From assembly GCA_052315415.1 (NCBI GenBank), contig JBLSDH010000002.1, positions 124,001 to 188,000 of the forward strand: DNA of 64,000 bases, read 5' to 3'. The stretch comes from Cuniculiplasma sp052315415. Lineage in GTDB: Archaea > Thermoplasmatota > Thermoplasmata > Thermoplasmatales > Thermoplasmataceae. The notes under the pieces were generated by a model. That model ran no database searches, was not told where the DNA came from, and was given only the letters and a program-made list of their open reading frames with translations. Shown here piece by piece: positions 1 to 9,346 of the stretch. The stretch's first letter is position 1, and each line of letters begins with the position of its first letter. The translations under genes were made by a program, and so were the position numbers.

Positions 1-341
1 TTATAGGAAATGCATGTTTTGCTATATTCTATTTTAAATAAGTAAAATTTAAAATAATATTTATGGCTTATATAAAATATTTAATAATGTATTTTTTAAT
101 TATGAATAATATGATCAAAATGAAAATTATAGAAAGTAATCTTTACATCAGAAATACAGGAAATAATTTTAAAAAATTAGCTTTTTACACGAAGATCCAA
201 GATGAAATGTTTTACCGTCAAAAAAGATCAGATCTGTTAAAAAGGAATATGGCATCTCTAAAAAATTTTTCCTTCCTTCCACTTTTTGAAAAACATTCAT
301 ATATATAGGAGATTGTAAATTTTGTAAGGAGGATGTCTTGA
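1..341. other. AT-rich upstream region, no supported gene
   Basis: This stretch precedes the first clear gene. A plus-strand frame of 81 codons starts at 63, but its translation is dominated by Ile, Lys, Asn, Met and Phe as expected from AT-rich noncoding DNA, and no family is recognisable. A TATA-like run lies at 31-40, so a short transcript cannot be excluded. Just before the AAA ATPase gene there is a good Shine-Dalgarno match (AAGGAGGATG, 326-335). Confidence 0.5.
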
Positions 342-1448
342 ATGAAAAAGGGGAATGATTATTACAATGCACCGTCGACAGAGTTGAAAAAGGGGCTTGA
401 AGCCATGGCATCTGGAAACAAGAATGAGGCATTAATCCACTATAAGAATACCATTTCAATATTGAAGGAGATGATGATCTCATCCGATGAATACAGAAAA
501 GAAAAACTGCAAAGGCAGATAGATATAATAATGAGGGAAATAAAAAAGATAGAAGGTTCATCGGAAGAAAATTCCGAAAATAAATTAAGCGAACTCGAAC
601 AACTTGGGATAGAGATAACAAAACCTGATTATCCAAAACTATCAGACGTGGCTGGAATGGAGGAAGTTAAAAAAGAGATAATGGTTAAAACCATATATAC
701 AGCGAAGTTTCCAGAGTTGGCCAAAGATTATAATGTATCACAGGGAGGTGGCCTCATACTATATGGGCCGCCTGGAAACGGGAAGACCTTTCTTGCAAGA
801 GCAATAGCGGCTGAAGCTTCTATGACATTTATATATGTTAACCCATCTTCTCTGTTCAGCCAGTGGTTTGGAAATTTTGAAAAAAATATTAATTTACTAT
901 TCAGGGGTGCTAGAAAAATACAGCCATGCATAATGTTCTTTGATGAAATGGATAGTCTTTTTCCTTCCCGTGATATTGAAAATTCGGAGGCATCCAAGAG
1001 AGGAGTATCCCAGTTTCTGAATGAACTGGGTGGCTTTATGTCAGATGATAGTAACAGGATAATGGTAATGGGTGCAACCAACGTGCCATGGAAGCTGGAT
1101 CCGGCTGTTACAAGACCGGGTAGATTTGACAGACTGGTATATATACCTCCGCCAGATGAAGATGGAAGATACGGCATATTAAAGATTAATATTGAAAAGA
1201 TAAAAAAAAGGAGAGATATAGATATTAAAAAAATAGCATCATTAACAAAAGGATACAGTGGGGCAGACCTTGAATATCTCATAAGATATACTGCTCAAAG
1301 ACTATTTTTAAGAAGTGTTGAGGATGGTTCACCAAGGTTAATGACCACAGAAGATATAATGGAGAGCATGAAGGAAGTTAAGCCCTCACTGACTCCAGGA
1401 ATAATCGAAAGATATGAAAGATATCAGAGGGAAAGAAATATTCAGTGA
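342..1448 (+). CDS. Vps4/CdvC-like AAA ATPase with N-terminal MIT-like domain
   Basis: This is a single-ring AAA ATPase of the meiotic clade, similar to Vps4/CdvC, which remodels ESCRT-III-type polymers in other archaea. Residues about 10-75 form a helical, charged region with the spacing of an MIT domain. The AAA module follows: Walker A GPPGNGKT at 142-149, Walker B IMFFDEMDSL near 197-206, and the arginine-finger segment RPGRFDR near 257-263. The ATG at 342 has an SD (AAGGAGGATG) six bases upstream. No CdvB/ESCRT-III gene lies nearby, so the substrate is unknown. Its 3' end overlaps the convergent gene at 1442 by 7 nt. The AAA assignment is firm; a division or membrane-remodelling role is inference. 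Confidence 0.85.
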   Translation: MKKGNDYYNAPSTELKKGLEAMASGNKNEALIHYKNTISILKEMMISSDEYRKEKLQRQIDIIMREIKKIEGSSEENSENKLSELEQLGIEITKPDYPKLSDVAGMEEVKKEIMVKTIYTAKFPELAKDYNVSQGGGLILYGPPGNGKTFLARAIAAEASMTFIYVNPSSLFSQWFGNFEKNINLLFRGARKIQPCIMFFDEMDSLFPSRDIENSEASKRGVSQFLNELGGFMSDDSNRIMVMGATNVPWKLDPAVTRPGRFDRLVYIPPPDEDGRYGILKINIEKIKKRRDIDIKKIASLTKGYSGADLEYLIRYTAQRLFLRSVEDGSPRLMTTEDIMESMKEVKPSLTPGIIERYERYQRERNIQ

Positions 1449-1957
1449 AGGGAAGAATAATAATCTTTGAACCAGTAAAGATCCCAAGGATCACAGATTA
1501 AAAGGTCTCTTGATGAGAAACCATAATGATAGAGCTTTCCAAGTATGCAGGTACGCCTGTTTTCAAACAATTCCTCATATTCAGCTGGCATTGCGGATGA
1601 ATAAAAGAGGAAGAAAGCCCTGTATATTGATTGGCTAATCTCATTGTTCAAAGCCTCAAAAGATCCGTAATTTTTTTCAATGTAGCTTCGTATTGTGCTT
1701 AGTCCCAGATCAAGAACCTTCTTTTTAATGCCTATTTCAGGATTCTTGGAAAAAAAGTTGTCAACTGTACCATGGTTCATCCTTATGATCACTATTTCAG
1801 CATTTTTATTTTCATTTTCAATGGCATCCCTGATGCTTTCAGAATTCATCATATTGCATATGAATATCCTTCCACTGCTTACCAGTGAGATTGTATTTAG
1901 AAATGATTTGCTGTTTTTGATTTCGCTTTCATTATTTCCTACACATATTATATTCAT
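1442..1957 (-). CDS. Conserved-looking hypothetical protein (171 aa)
   Basis: I do not recognise the family. The protein starts MNIICVGNN and has a Rossmann-like alternation in its first half (a hydrophobic strand at the N-terminus, then SLVSSGRIFICNM and AEIVIIRMNHG). The second half is helical and aromatic-rich, ending in a Trp/Tyr-rich tail. There is no signal peptide or membrane segment. It begins 6 nt after the aCPSF1 stop codon on the same strand, so it is probably the distal gene of that operon, which could hint at an RNA-related role. That link rests on position only. It overlaps the convergent AAA gene by 7 nt. Confidence 0.7.
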   Translation of the reverse strand: MNIICVGNNESEIKNSKSFLNTISLVSSGRIFICNMMNSESIRDAIENENKNAEIVIIRMNHGTVDNFFSKNPEIGIKKKVLDLGLSTIRSYIEKNYGSFEALNNEISQSIYRAFFLFYSSAMPAEYEELFENRRTCILGKLYHYGFSSRDLLICDPWDLYWFKDYYSSLH

Positions 1958-1963
1958 ACAATA

Positions 1964-3886
1964 TCAGTAAACCCTCACAGTTTCAAGGTTCTTGAGGGCA
2001 ATTGCCTCAACATTGAGTCTTTGCCTTATAAGCCTTGCAAAATCCTGGGCCTTTTCGTTCTCTCCATGATTTACAAGTATTGTCTTTGGTTTTGGAGACA
2101 TGGTGCTCAGATAAGCCATAAGCTGTTTCTTGTCAGAGTGACCTGAGAAACCCTCGGCAGTTTCTATATTTATTTTAACATCGTATGTGGTCTGTTTTCC
2201 ACCATCTGAAAGTGTAACCTTATCTGCGCCTCTCTGAAGCTTCCTGCCTAGTGTTCCCTCTGCCTGATAGCCAACAAATACCAAAGAATGTTTTGGAGAA
2301 TCAACCCAGCTCTTGAAGAATTCCATGACCGGGCCACCGTTCATCATTCCGGATGTGGCAAGAACGATCTGATTTTCAGTTGAATCACATATTTCCATCC
2401 TCTGTTCCCTTGTTTCAACTCTTTTGAATATTTCACTCATGAATGGGTTTTCCCTCTGTATCATTATTTTTTCCCTCAGATCCCTGTTCAAAAATTCAGG
2501 ATACGCAGCGTGTATAGCTGTGGCTTCCATTATCATACCGTCTAAATAAACTGGAACATTTTTTATCTTACCTGTTCTGATTGCCTCCTCAAGAACCAGC
2601 ATTACTTCCTGGCTTCTTCCAACAGCAAATACAGGTATTAGAACGGAGCCTCCTCTATCGAATGTTCTGTTAATTATTGAAACAAGGAGTTCTGAGGCAT
2701 CCTTTCTGGAATGATGAAAATCGTCCTTACCTGCGTATGTGCTCTCAGTCATCAGTGTTTCTACCCTTGGAAATTTATTGTTGGCCATATTGAATAACCA
2801 TGATTTTTCATACTTGTAATCACCACTCAGTACAATATTGTAAAGCCCTTCACCTATATGCAGATGAACTGATCCGGAACCAAGGATGTGACCAGCATTA
2901 TAAAATGTAAGTCTCACATCGTTGGTAATATCTGTTGTCTCATTATACCTTAAAACAATTGTTTTTTTAAGTTCTTCCCTAATATGTTTTGATTCATAAG
3001 GGGCCTTATAACCCTCCATGTGTGCAACTTTTATGAAATCATTTTGAAGAAGAATTGCAAGGTCCCTTGTTGGCTGTGTCATGTATATTGGTCCTTCATA
3101 TCCGTATTTATAGAGCATAGGTGCCATTCCGGAGTGATCCAAATGTGCATGTGTGAGAATCACTGCGTCTAGTGTTGATAGTGGCTGTATTTCAGGAATG
3201 TAAAGATAGGGTGCACCTTCCCAAGGTTTTTCCCCCGCGGAACTGGTATTCATCATTCCGCAATCAACAAGTATTCTTGAATTGTTGGTGGAGATAAGGG
3301 TTGCACTTCTTCCCACTTCCCTGTGACCACCAAGGGCTGTGATTCTGACCCAGGTTTCCCCAATCATAACCGGCGAATTTAATTTCTCTCCCAGGGAGTT
3401 GAGAAATTTTTTCCTCTCGTCTTTTACATCCCTTAGATATTCCCTTATTTCCTTAACAGTCCTGCTATGCATTGGAGGAGCCCTTATTATTCTTGGAGAC
3501 CACCTTGTGAGGTAAAGTATTTTTTTTATATATTCGGAATCCCTTCCTGATATCACAGATGGTTCATCAAGTTCAATGACCATTTCCCCTGTATCTGCCT
3601 CAAAATATACTTCCTTAAGACCTGCCTCCTTTGGAATTATGCTCTCTGCAATTTCCCTTGCCTTTTCCTCATTTTCCATTATGGAAGGATCAGGTCTTAT
3701 TGCAATTCTTCTTCTTATCTCCTGAGCCAGTTTGCTAGCAACCTCATTGCTCTCTCCAAGAAGTTCAGGATTCTTTGTGTATATTACAATGTTTGGCCCC
3801 TCGTATACAACATCTGAAACCTCACTATTGGGGTATATTCGTTCCAGAACCTCCCTCGTATTCGCTATATAATCTCTGTATGACAT
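1964..3886 (-). CDS. Archaeal CPSF-type KH/metallo-beta-lactamase/beta-CASP ribonuclease (aCPSF1/FttA)
   Basis: aCPSF1 (FttA) is the archaeal homologue of CPSF73. It is a zinc-dependent endo/5'-3' exonuclease that cleaves nascent RNA 3' ends and acts in factor-dependent transcription termination. The 640 residues match the family length. The N-terminal ~150 residues carry two KH-like RNA-binding segments, the metallo-beta-lactamase domain follows with HAHLDHSG near 243-250, and then comes the beta-CASP domain with a late GHSD and NHGE near the C-terminus that complete the metal site. It is followed by the hypothetical gene at 1442-1957 and preceded by proteasome beta 39 nt away. The assignment is very secure because KH fused to beta-CASP is diagnostic. 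Confidence 0.95.
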   Translation of the reverse strand: MSYRDYIANTREVLERIYPNSEVSDVVYEGPNIVIYTKNPELLGESNEVASKLAQEIRRRIAIRPDPSIMENEEKAREIAESIIPKEAGLKEVYFEADTGEMVIELDEPSVISGRDSEYIKKILYLTRWSPRIIRAPPMHSRTVKEIREYLRDVKDERKKFLNSLGEKLNSPVMIGETWVRITALGGHREVGRSATLISTNNSRILVDCGMMNTSSAGEKPWEGAPYLYIPEIQPLSTLDAVILTHAHLDHSGMAPMLYKYGYEGPIYMTQPTRDLAILLQNDFIKVAHMEGYKAPYESKHIREELKKTIVLRYNETTDITNDVRLTFYNAGHILGSGSVHLHIGEGLYNIVLSGDYKYEKSWLFNMANNKFPRVETLMTESTYAGKDDFHHSRKDASELLVSIINRTFDRGGSVLIPVFAVGRSQEVMLVLEEAIRTGKIKNVPVYLDGMIMEATAIHAAYPEFLNRDLREKIMIQRENPFMSEIFKRVETREQRMEICDSTENQIVLATSGMMNGGPVMEFFKSWVDSPKHSLVFVGYQAEGTLGRKLQRGADKVTLSDGGKQTTYDVKINIETAEGFSGHSDKKQLMAYLSTMSPKPKTILVNHGENEKAQDFARLIRQRLNVEAIALKNLETVRVY

Positions 3887-3924
3887 TAAAAAACCTCTGA
3901 AATGGTTATAATTTAAAATATAAT

Positions 3925-4560
3925 TTAAAGATTTAATTTAAGTTTTTTTATTCTTTCAAGAACTTCTGTTTCCGGAACTTTCTGGAAACCATCTTTCTTT
4001 GTTATTACTGCAAGATCAATCATTCCACCTGAGGCAGAATCCCTTGATTTTGCTGCACTAATGCCCCTTATTGCCAAATTCAGTCCATCGTCCACAGACA
4101 TGTCTTTCTGATACATACTTTCAAGAACACCGTAAACAAATGGTGACCCTGAACCTGTGCTTACAAATATGTCTTCAACCGCTCCCCCTGCTGCGTCTAT
4201 TGAGTAGATATGGGGTGATGTATCAACTCCTCCAACAAGCAACTGAACCATGTAAGGATAAAACTTTGACTGGTTCAATATATTTGACAGAAGAGTGGCT
4301 GCTGCACCAATGGGCATCTCCATCTTTCGCTGCATCCTGAACAACTCAAGCTCTGCCTTCATATATCTTACAAGAACCTGGGCATCCCCAACAAGACCTG
4401 CTATGGTCATTCCTGCGTGATTATCTATTTGATATAGCTTCTGCCCATCCTTGTGTGCAATGAAATGATCCATGGTCACCCTTCTTTCTGTTCCCATTAT
4501 CACTCCATCTTTGATCACGAAACCAACAGTGGTTGTACCTGTTTCCATTAATTTTTCCAT
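3925..4560 (-). CDS. psmB: Proteasome subunit beta
   Basis: This is the catalytic beta subunit of the 20S proteasome, an N-terminal-threonine protease. I place the start at 4560, giving 211 aa. The preceding GGTG sits about 6 nt from this ATG, and the product then has the short propeptide MEKLMETG cut before TTTVGF, as in Thermoplasma. Numbered from Thr1, Glu17 and Lys33 (GQK) fall at the catalytic positions. The frame is open for 20 more codons upstream, to 4620, but that extension would overlap the crotonase gene and would disrupt the normal propeptide length. The alpha subunit gene is not in the window. Confidence 0.95.
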   Translation of the reverse strand: MEKLMETGTTTVGFVIKDGVIMGTERRVTMDHFIAHKDGQKLYQIDNHAGMTIAGLVGDAQVLVRYMKAELELFRMQRKMEMPIGAAATLLSNILNQSKFYPYMVQLLVGGVDTSPHIYSIDAAGGAVEDIFVSTGSGSPFVYGVLESMYQKDMSVDDGLNLAIRGISAAKSRDSASGGMIDLAVITKKDGFQKVPETEVLERIKKLKLNL

Positions 4561-4616
4561 ACAAAGCACCTTCTTATTCCTCAAATATGCTGTAATATTA
4601 AATGTTTTCTTATTTT

Positions 4617-5360
4617 TCAAATGTTTTTGTTAAATTGAGGCTTTCTCTTTTCAAAGAATGCCTTTGCCCCCTCAATCTGATCTGGTGTTCCGAACAGATT
4701 TGCAAAATACTCCTTTTCGAGATCATACTTTTCATCCCTTCTATCATATACAAGTTTCTTGATATACGAAAGGGATTGAAAAGGAGCATTGCACAATCTT
4801 TCAGCCAGTGAAACAGATGCTTCGAAATAATTTTCAGATACCTCATCAATAATGCCATATTCAAAAGCTTTCTGAGCATCAATTCTTTCTCCAAAGCTGA
4901 TCATCCTGAATGCCAAGGTTCTGCCGGCTATCTCCTTAAGTCTTTGGGTTCCTCCAAAGCCAGGTATGATTCCAAGGGTAATTTCAGGGAGACCCATCTG
5001 AGTCTTTGGATGCGCAACTCTAAAATCGCATGCAAGTGCAAGCTCAAATCCTCCTCCAAGTGCGTATCCATGAATTGATGCAATAACAGGCATACTTCTT
5101 TCACTGATCTGATCCATCACGTCATGACCCTTTCTTGCAAATGAATATGCAGTTGATTTGTCAAGATTGAGAAAGATATTAATATCTGCTCCTGCACTGA
5201 AAGCCTTATTTTCCCCAGTAATTATTGCCACCTTTTTTTCATCCTTAAGGACTTCCCCTATTTCCTCAAGCATCTCTATATTGAGCGGATTTAACGGATT
5301 CTCCCTTGCCATTTTTACAATCAGAATTCTTCCCCTTTCCTCGGTTTTTATGTTTTTCAC
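4617..5360 (-). CDS. Enoyl-CoA hydratase/isomerase (crotonase) family
   Basis: This is a 247-aa crotonase-fold enzyme that probably hydrates trans-2-enoyl-CoA in fatty-acid beta-oxidation. The CoA and oxyanion-hole segment is AFSAGADI. The two catalytic glutamates are both present, in GYALGGGFELALACDF and GLPEITLGIIPGFGGTQRL, which supports hydratase activity over other crotonase chemistries. It is the last gene of a three-gene operon; its start overlaps the stop of the hydroxyacyl-CoA dehydrogenase gene by 4 nt (ATGA), implying translational coupling. Substrate chain length cannot be read from the sequence. Confidence 0.9.
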   Translation of the reverse strand: MKNIKTEERGRILIVKMARENPLNPLNIEMLEEIGEVLKDEKKVAIITGENKAFSAGADINIFLNLDKSTAYSFARKGHDVMDQISERSMPVIASIHGYALGGGFELALACDFRVAHPKTQMGLPEITLGIIPGFGGTQRLKEIAGRTLAFRMISFGERIDAQKAFEYGIIDEVSENYFEASVSLAERLCNAPFQSLSYIKKLVYDRRDEKYDLEKEYFANLFGTPDQIEGAKAFFEKRKPQFNKNI

Positions 5361-6205
5361 TTTTTCACCTCGTATTTGTAAAATCCCTCACCAGATTTTC
5401 TTCCGAGCTTTCCAGAATTTACAAGGTTTCTCAATGTTATTGGTGGCTTAAAACGTGGATCTCCATAATCTCTGTAAAGAACTTCCATGATATCGTAACA
5501 AACATCCAGACCTATGAAATCCGCCAGCTCTAGAGGGCCCATAGGATGATTCATTCCAAGCTTCATGCATTTATCTATATCTTCTTTGGATGCAACACCC
5601 TCTTCATAAGCCAGAATTCCTTCCCTCAACAAAGGTATGAGTATTCTGTTTGAAATAAAACCCGGAAAATCCTTGGCATAAACCGGTTCTTTTTCACATT
5701 CTATGAGAATTTGCTTCACTCTTTCCATATTCTCTTCAGAAGTATCGTTTCCTTTAACTATTTCAACAAGCTTCATCACGGGTACGGGATTGAAAAAATG
5801 TATTCCCATGAATCTTTCCTTATTTCTAATTTCTGAAGATAGAAGATTGATGGAAATTGAAGATGTGTTAGTACCTATTATGGCATTTTCGGATACATAT
5901 TCAGATATCTTTCTCAGTGTTTCTTTTTTTACCTCAACCCTTTCAAAAACCGCTTCAATTACAATTTCCCTGTCTTTCAGATCCTGAAAATTTGTTGAAT
6001 AAATTATTCGCTGCATTATTTTTTCAGGTGACTCCCTTAATGCACCCCTCTTCTCCAGTCTGGCCAGTGATGATTTTATATTATCCTTTGACCTCTGAAA
6101 GATGCTTTCCACCACATCTATCATGATCACGTCATGACCAAATTGAGCAAAAATCTGTCCAATTCCGCTACCCATTGTTCCAGAACCTACAACTCCAATT
6201 TTCAT
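5357..6205 (-). CDS. 3-hydroxyacyl-CoA dehydrogenase
   Basis: An NAD-dependent 3-hydroxyacyl-CoA dehydrogenase of 282 aa, the normal length for the single-function enzyme. The Rossmann motif GSGTMGSG is at residues 7-14, followed by an acidic residue after strand 2 that favours NAD. The catalytic His lies in HFFNPVPVMKLVEIV (His136). The C-terminal helical domain is complete. It overlaps the thiolase gene by 4 nt upstream and the crotonase gene by 4 nt downstream, so the three consecutive beta-oxidation activities are made from one transcript. The related 3-hydroxybutyryl-CoA dehydrogenase cannot be distinguished by sequence alone. Confidence 0.92.
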   Translation of the reverse strand: MKIGVVGSGTMGSGIGQIFAQFGHDVIMIDVVESIFQRSKDNIKSSLARLEKRGALRESPEKIMQRIIYSTNFQDLKDREIVIEAVFERVEVKKETLRKISEYVSENAIIGTNTSSISINLLSSEIRNKERFMGIHFFNPVPVMKLVEIVKGNDTSEENMERVKQILIECEKEPVYAKDFPGFISNRILIPLLREGILAYEEGVASKEDIDKCMKLGMNHPMGPLELADFIGLDVCYDIMEVLYRDYGDPRFKPPITLRNLVNSGKLGRKSGEGFYKYEVKK

Positions 6206-7368
6206 TCAAAAACCTCCAAACTTAATGTGTGTCCTCCGCCTCCACCATGGCAGAGTGTGGCAATTCCTTTTTTCATTTTTTTCTCCCTAAGAGCAGTAAG
6301 CAGTGTTAAAACAATTCTTGAACCGCTGTTTCCAAGTGGATGACCAATGGCAATTGCTCCACCGAAGGGATTAAAATTTTCATTATCAATACCCAGCTGA
6401 TCCCTTACGATTATAGATGCTGCTGCAAATGCTTCGTTATGCTCAACTAAATCGAAATCTCTTATTTTCCACCCCTTTTTATCCAAAAGTTCTCTTGTAG
6501 AGATAACAGGAGCCTCTATGAAATCTCTTGGATCAAGGCTTGAAGACCAGTATCCTGTAATCTTGCCTATTGGCCTAAGATTTTTTTCCTTAACTGCCTT
6601 CTCTGATGCTAAAACCAATGCTGATGATCCATCTGAAATTTGTGATGAATTTCCAGCAGTATGTAAACCGTTTTTATTGAATGATGGATTGAGTTTTGAC
6701 AGTGTTTCCATGTCTGTCTTTCTTATGCCCTCATCCCTCTCCAGTTCCTCCATCTTTATTACCTCTTTTTGAAAGTGCCCATTATCCCAAGCTTTCTGAG
6801 CTCTCTCATAGCTCTGTATTGCAAACTCATCGAGCTGTCTCCTTGTAATATTGTATTTTAGGGCAGTCTTATCAGCATAATATCCCATTGAATTATGATA
6901 AAAAGCATCTATTAGTCCATCATTAAAAAGTGAATCTGTGATTTCCTGGGAAATGCCTGAAATCTGCTTAACACCCCACCTAAACCCTGAAGATAGTAAA
7001 AATGGTGCATTACTCATGCTTTCGGTTCCTCCTGCCACTATTATATCTCGTTCACCAAGAAGAATCTCTCTGGATGCATTTTCAATAGCAAGCATACCTG
7101 ATGCACAGACCACATTTACAGTATTTTTCACAACAGTTTCACTTAAACCTGCAATGGTTGAACACTGACCAGCTATATTCTGCCCGTTTCCAGCCTGAAT
7201 TACATTACCAAAAATTACCTCTTCCACATCTTCTTTTTCTATTCCTGATTTTTTAATTGCACCTTCAATTGCAATTCCACCAAGCCTGGCTGCAGATGTG
7301 TTTTTCAGTGATTTGCCAAACTTTCCCATGGGTGTCCTTGCTCCACCCACTATGTAAACATCAGTCAA
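6202..7368 (-). CDS. Thiolase (acetyl-CoA C-acyltransferase)
   Basis: Thiolase of 388 aa that either cleaves 3-ketoacyl-CoA with CoA or condenses two acetyl-CoA. The nucleophilic Cys88 is in VNVVCASGM, the His motif is EHNEAFAAAS, and the second active-site cysteine is in the C-terminal CHGGGGGH. All catalytic features of a true thiolase are present, unlike the archaeal SCP2-like thiolases that work with a DUF35 partner. It is the first gene of the operon with the dehydrogenase and crotonase, which points to degradative beta-oxidation. A TATA-like AT-rich stretch lies in the 46-nt gap upstream. Confidence 0.92.
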   Translation of the reverse strand: MTDVYIVGGARTPMGKFGKSLKNTSAARLGGIAIEGAIKKSGIEKEDVEEVIFGNVIQAGNGQNIAGQCSTIAGLSETVVKNTVNVVCASGMLAIENASREILLGERDIIVAGGTESMSNAPFLLSSGFRWGVKQISGISQEITDSLFNDGLIDAFYHNSMGYYADKTALKYNITRRQLDEFAIQSYERAQKAWDNGHFQKEVIKMEELERDEGIRKTDMETLSKLNPSFNKNGLHTAGNSSQISDGSSALVLASEKAVKEKNLRPIGKITGYWSSSLDPRDFIEAPVISTRELLDKKGWKIRDFDLVEHNEAFAAASIIVRDQLGIDNENFNPFGGAIAIGHPLGNSGSRIVLTLLTALREKKMKKGIATLCHGGGGGHTLSLEVFE

Positions 7369-7414
7369 TAATATCGACCCTTAATCCCAATTATGTTTAA
7401 AATGTTTAAATTTT

Positions 7415-8236
7415 TTATATATCATCCCTTTCAACAGATAAACCCCTTGAAATCCAGTCACTGTAACTTCCTGAATAAAGAAGTGGTTTTTTCCCCAAAA
7501 TCTTCATTGCAACATAATCAACACATGCTGTAACTCCTGATCCACAATATATAACAGGATTGTCGCCCAATTTTTTAAAAATTTCAGATAATTCTTCAAC
7601 TGGTTTGAATGAGCTCTCATCTGACATCAGTTCCTTATATGGAATGTTCAAACTTCCAGGTATTCTTCCAGGTACTGGATCAATAGGTTCCTTTATACCT
7701 CTGTATCTCTCATTTTCCCTTGCATCAACAATTGTTATACGACCTCTGTTATCTAAAATAAATTGATGATCTACCTCCATATCTCTTTTTATTTTGAATG
7801 TTATTTTACCTTTTTTACTTATTTTTTGCTCCCCAACTTCAATATCGTATGAAAGTTTTAACCATCTGTTGAATCCGCCCTGCAATATTCTAACATTTTT
7901 AAAAGATATCATTTCCAAGAGAAAAAATAACCTGCTAGCTCCTGAAAGATTGTCGTCGTAGGCAACCACAACATCTCCACTAGAAAGCCCTATTTTTTCC
8001 AGCTTTTCAACAAATTTCTTGAGATCTGGAATGGGATGTCTTCCACCAACTCTGCCCACCTTCCCTGCCATATCCTCATTAAGATCCAAAAACACTGCTC
8101 CAGGAATATGTCCTTCAAGAAATTTCCTTTTGCCATATTCCTTATCCATGAGGTTGTATCGGCAATCTATGATAAAATATCCGTCTATATTATTTTTAAG
8201 TTCCTCTGGATAAATCAATATATTTGAAAACTCCAT
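7415..8236 (-). CDS. Two-domain rhodanese sulfurtransferase (3-mercaptopyruvate or thiosulfate sulfurtransferase)
   Basis: A 273-aa tandem rhodanese. The N-terminal domain (about 1-135) is catalytically dead: the loop that should hold cysteine reads VAYDDNLSGA. The C-terminal domain carries the active loop CGSGVTAC at residues 231-238, with Cys231 as persulfide carrier. CG(S/T)GVT loops are typical of mercaptopyruvate sulfurtransferases, so that substrate is somewhat favoured over thiosulfate. It lies 34 nt downstream of the ATP sulfurylase gene on the same strand, and may be co-transcribed with the sulfate-assimilation genes. Confidence 0.88.
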   Translation of the reverse strand: MEFSNILIYPEELKNNIDGYFIIDCRYNLMDKEYGKRKFLEGHIPGAVFLDLNEDMAGKVGRVGGRHPIPDLKKFVEKLEKIGLSSGDVVVAYDDNLSGASRLFFLLEMISFKNVRILQGGFNRWLKLSYDIEVGEQKISKKGKITFKIKRDMEVDHQFILDNRGRITIVDARENERYRGIKEPIDPVPGRIPGSLNIPYKELMSDESSFKPVEELSEIFKKLGDNPVIYCGSGVTACVDYVAMKILGKKPLLYSGSYSDWISRGLSVERDDI

Positions 8237-8270
8237 AACACTTAATTGCGTAAATTTGATAATTATTTTT

Positions 8271-9341
8271 CTATTTTTCCTGTAAAGTTGATATGATATA
8301 ATTTCTTATTGTCTGTAGAACTTCTGGTCTTATTAACATTAGATCATTTTTCATATCTGAAAAGATGATATTCCTGAGGGATGTGCCACTTATTTTTTCT
8401 CTAAACTGATCTGAATGTCCGCATTCCCTGTCAGTACAGAAGAGTTCACATTTTTTGCAATAAAATATCTCTTCAATAAAAAGAGGTTTTATTCTGTCTG
8501 GTAAATTTTCATTTACATATTGCCATGCTTCATACCTATCATAGAAAGAACCGATCCCACAGGGATCTCTTCCTAATACATAATGGGAGCATCCCATTTT
8601 TTCTCTCATTAACATTAGGTGGAGTGCTTCTCTTGGACCGGCATACATCATATTGTAGTTCAATGGTTCAATGATTGCATGTTCACTGTTTAGATAGTTT
8701 TTTACGTAAGTTTCGTATGAAGAAATTAAAATCTCATCTGAAAAGTCTCCAGTCTTTTTAATTCCCAAAACTGGATTGAGAAGAATTCCATCGCATAAAT
8801 TAAGAACTATTCTGTGAATTGCCTCATGACCCCTGTGTGGAAAATTTCGCGTCTGGAAACCACACACATCTCTCCATTTTTTATTTTTGAACATACTTTT
8901 AATGGAATTGGCATGCCTCTGTGGATATTTGAAATATTTTTCAATTTCACCATATTTCACAATTTTTCCCCCTATGAAATAACAAGGAAGATCAATCCAA
9001 CGGTTCACTCCTGGGTGGGATTTATCAAGTGTTTTAAAAATCCCATGTATCAGATTGCGTTTATCACATGTGAATTTTTCATACACATCAATATCTGCTA
9101 TAAAATCAGACTTGTAAAATATGGAATGTGTTCCTTCCCTTAAAGATATGAAAGTAATTTCATCAAGGGGAAAAAGTAAAGGAATAGGTTGTATTTTATC
9201 ATTTACATCCCTTGAATTATTTAAAATTGAAGTGGTACCGTCCAATCCATTAAAATATTCTGAGTAATAACCGCATTTCATGGCGTATATTTTGGTTATT
9301 ATGTCAAAACTAAAGTAATTACCAAGCGCATCAATATTCAA
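8271..9341 (-). CDS. sat: Sulfate adenylyltransferase (ATP sulfurylase)
   Basis: The enzyme converts sulfate and ATP to APS, the first step of sulfate assimilation or the energy-conserving step of sulfite oxidation. The nucleotide-binding motif RNFPHRGH is near residue 165, and GRDPCGIGSFYDRYEA follows. The C-terminal part has a metal-binding Cys/His cluster (FYCKKCELFC, then ECGH). I choose a TTG start at 9341, giving 356 aa, because the strong SD AAGGTGA lies exactly 5 nt before it and contains the cysH stop. The ATG nine codons upstream (9368) lacks an SD and would overlap cysH. It sits directly behind cysH in one operon. Confidence 0.93.
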   Translation of the reverse strand: MNIDALGNYFSFDIITKIYAMKCGYYSEYFNGLDGTTSILNNSRDVNDKIQPIPLLFPLDEITFISLREGTHSIFYKSDFIADIDVYEKFTCDKRNLIHGIFKTLDKSHPGVNRWIDLPCYFIGGKIVKYGEIEKYFKYPQRHANSIKSMFKNKKWRDVCGFQTRNFPHRGHEAIHRIVLNLCDGILLNPVLGIKKTGDFSDEILISSYETYVKNYLNSEHAIIEPLNYNMMYAGPREALHLMLMREKMGCSHYVLGRDPCGIGSFYDRYEAWQYVNENLPDRIKPLFIEEIFYCKKCELFCTDRECGHSDQFREKISGTSLRNIIFSDMKNDLMLIRPEVLQTIRNYIISTLQEK

Positions 9342-9346
9342 AAACG

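Noticed and set aside
63..308. 81-codon plus-strand frame before the AAA gene
   Set aside because: Its composition is that of translated AT-rich noncoding DNA and no family or SD is seen, although a TATA-like run is at a plausible distance.
4561..4620. Extended N-terminus of the proteasome beta subunit
   Set aside because: It would overlap the crotonase gene and break the normal eight-residue propeptide; the ATG at 4560 has an SD.
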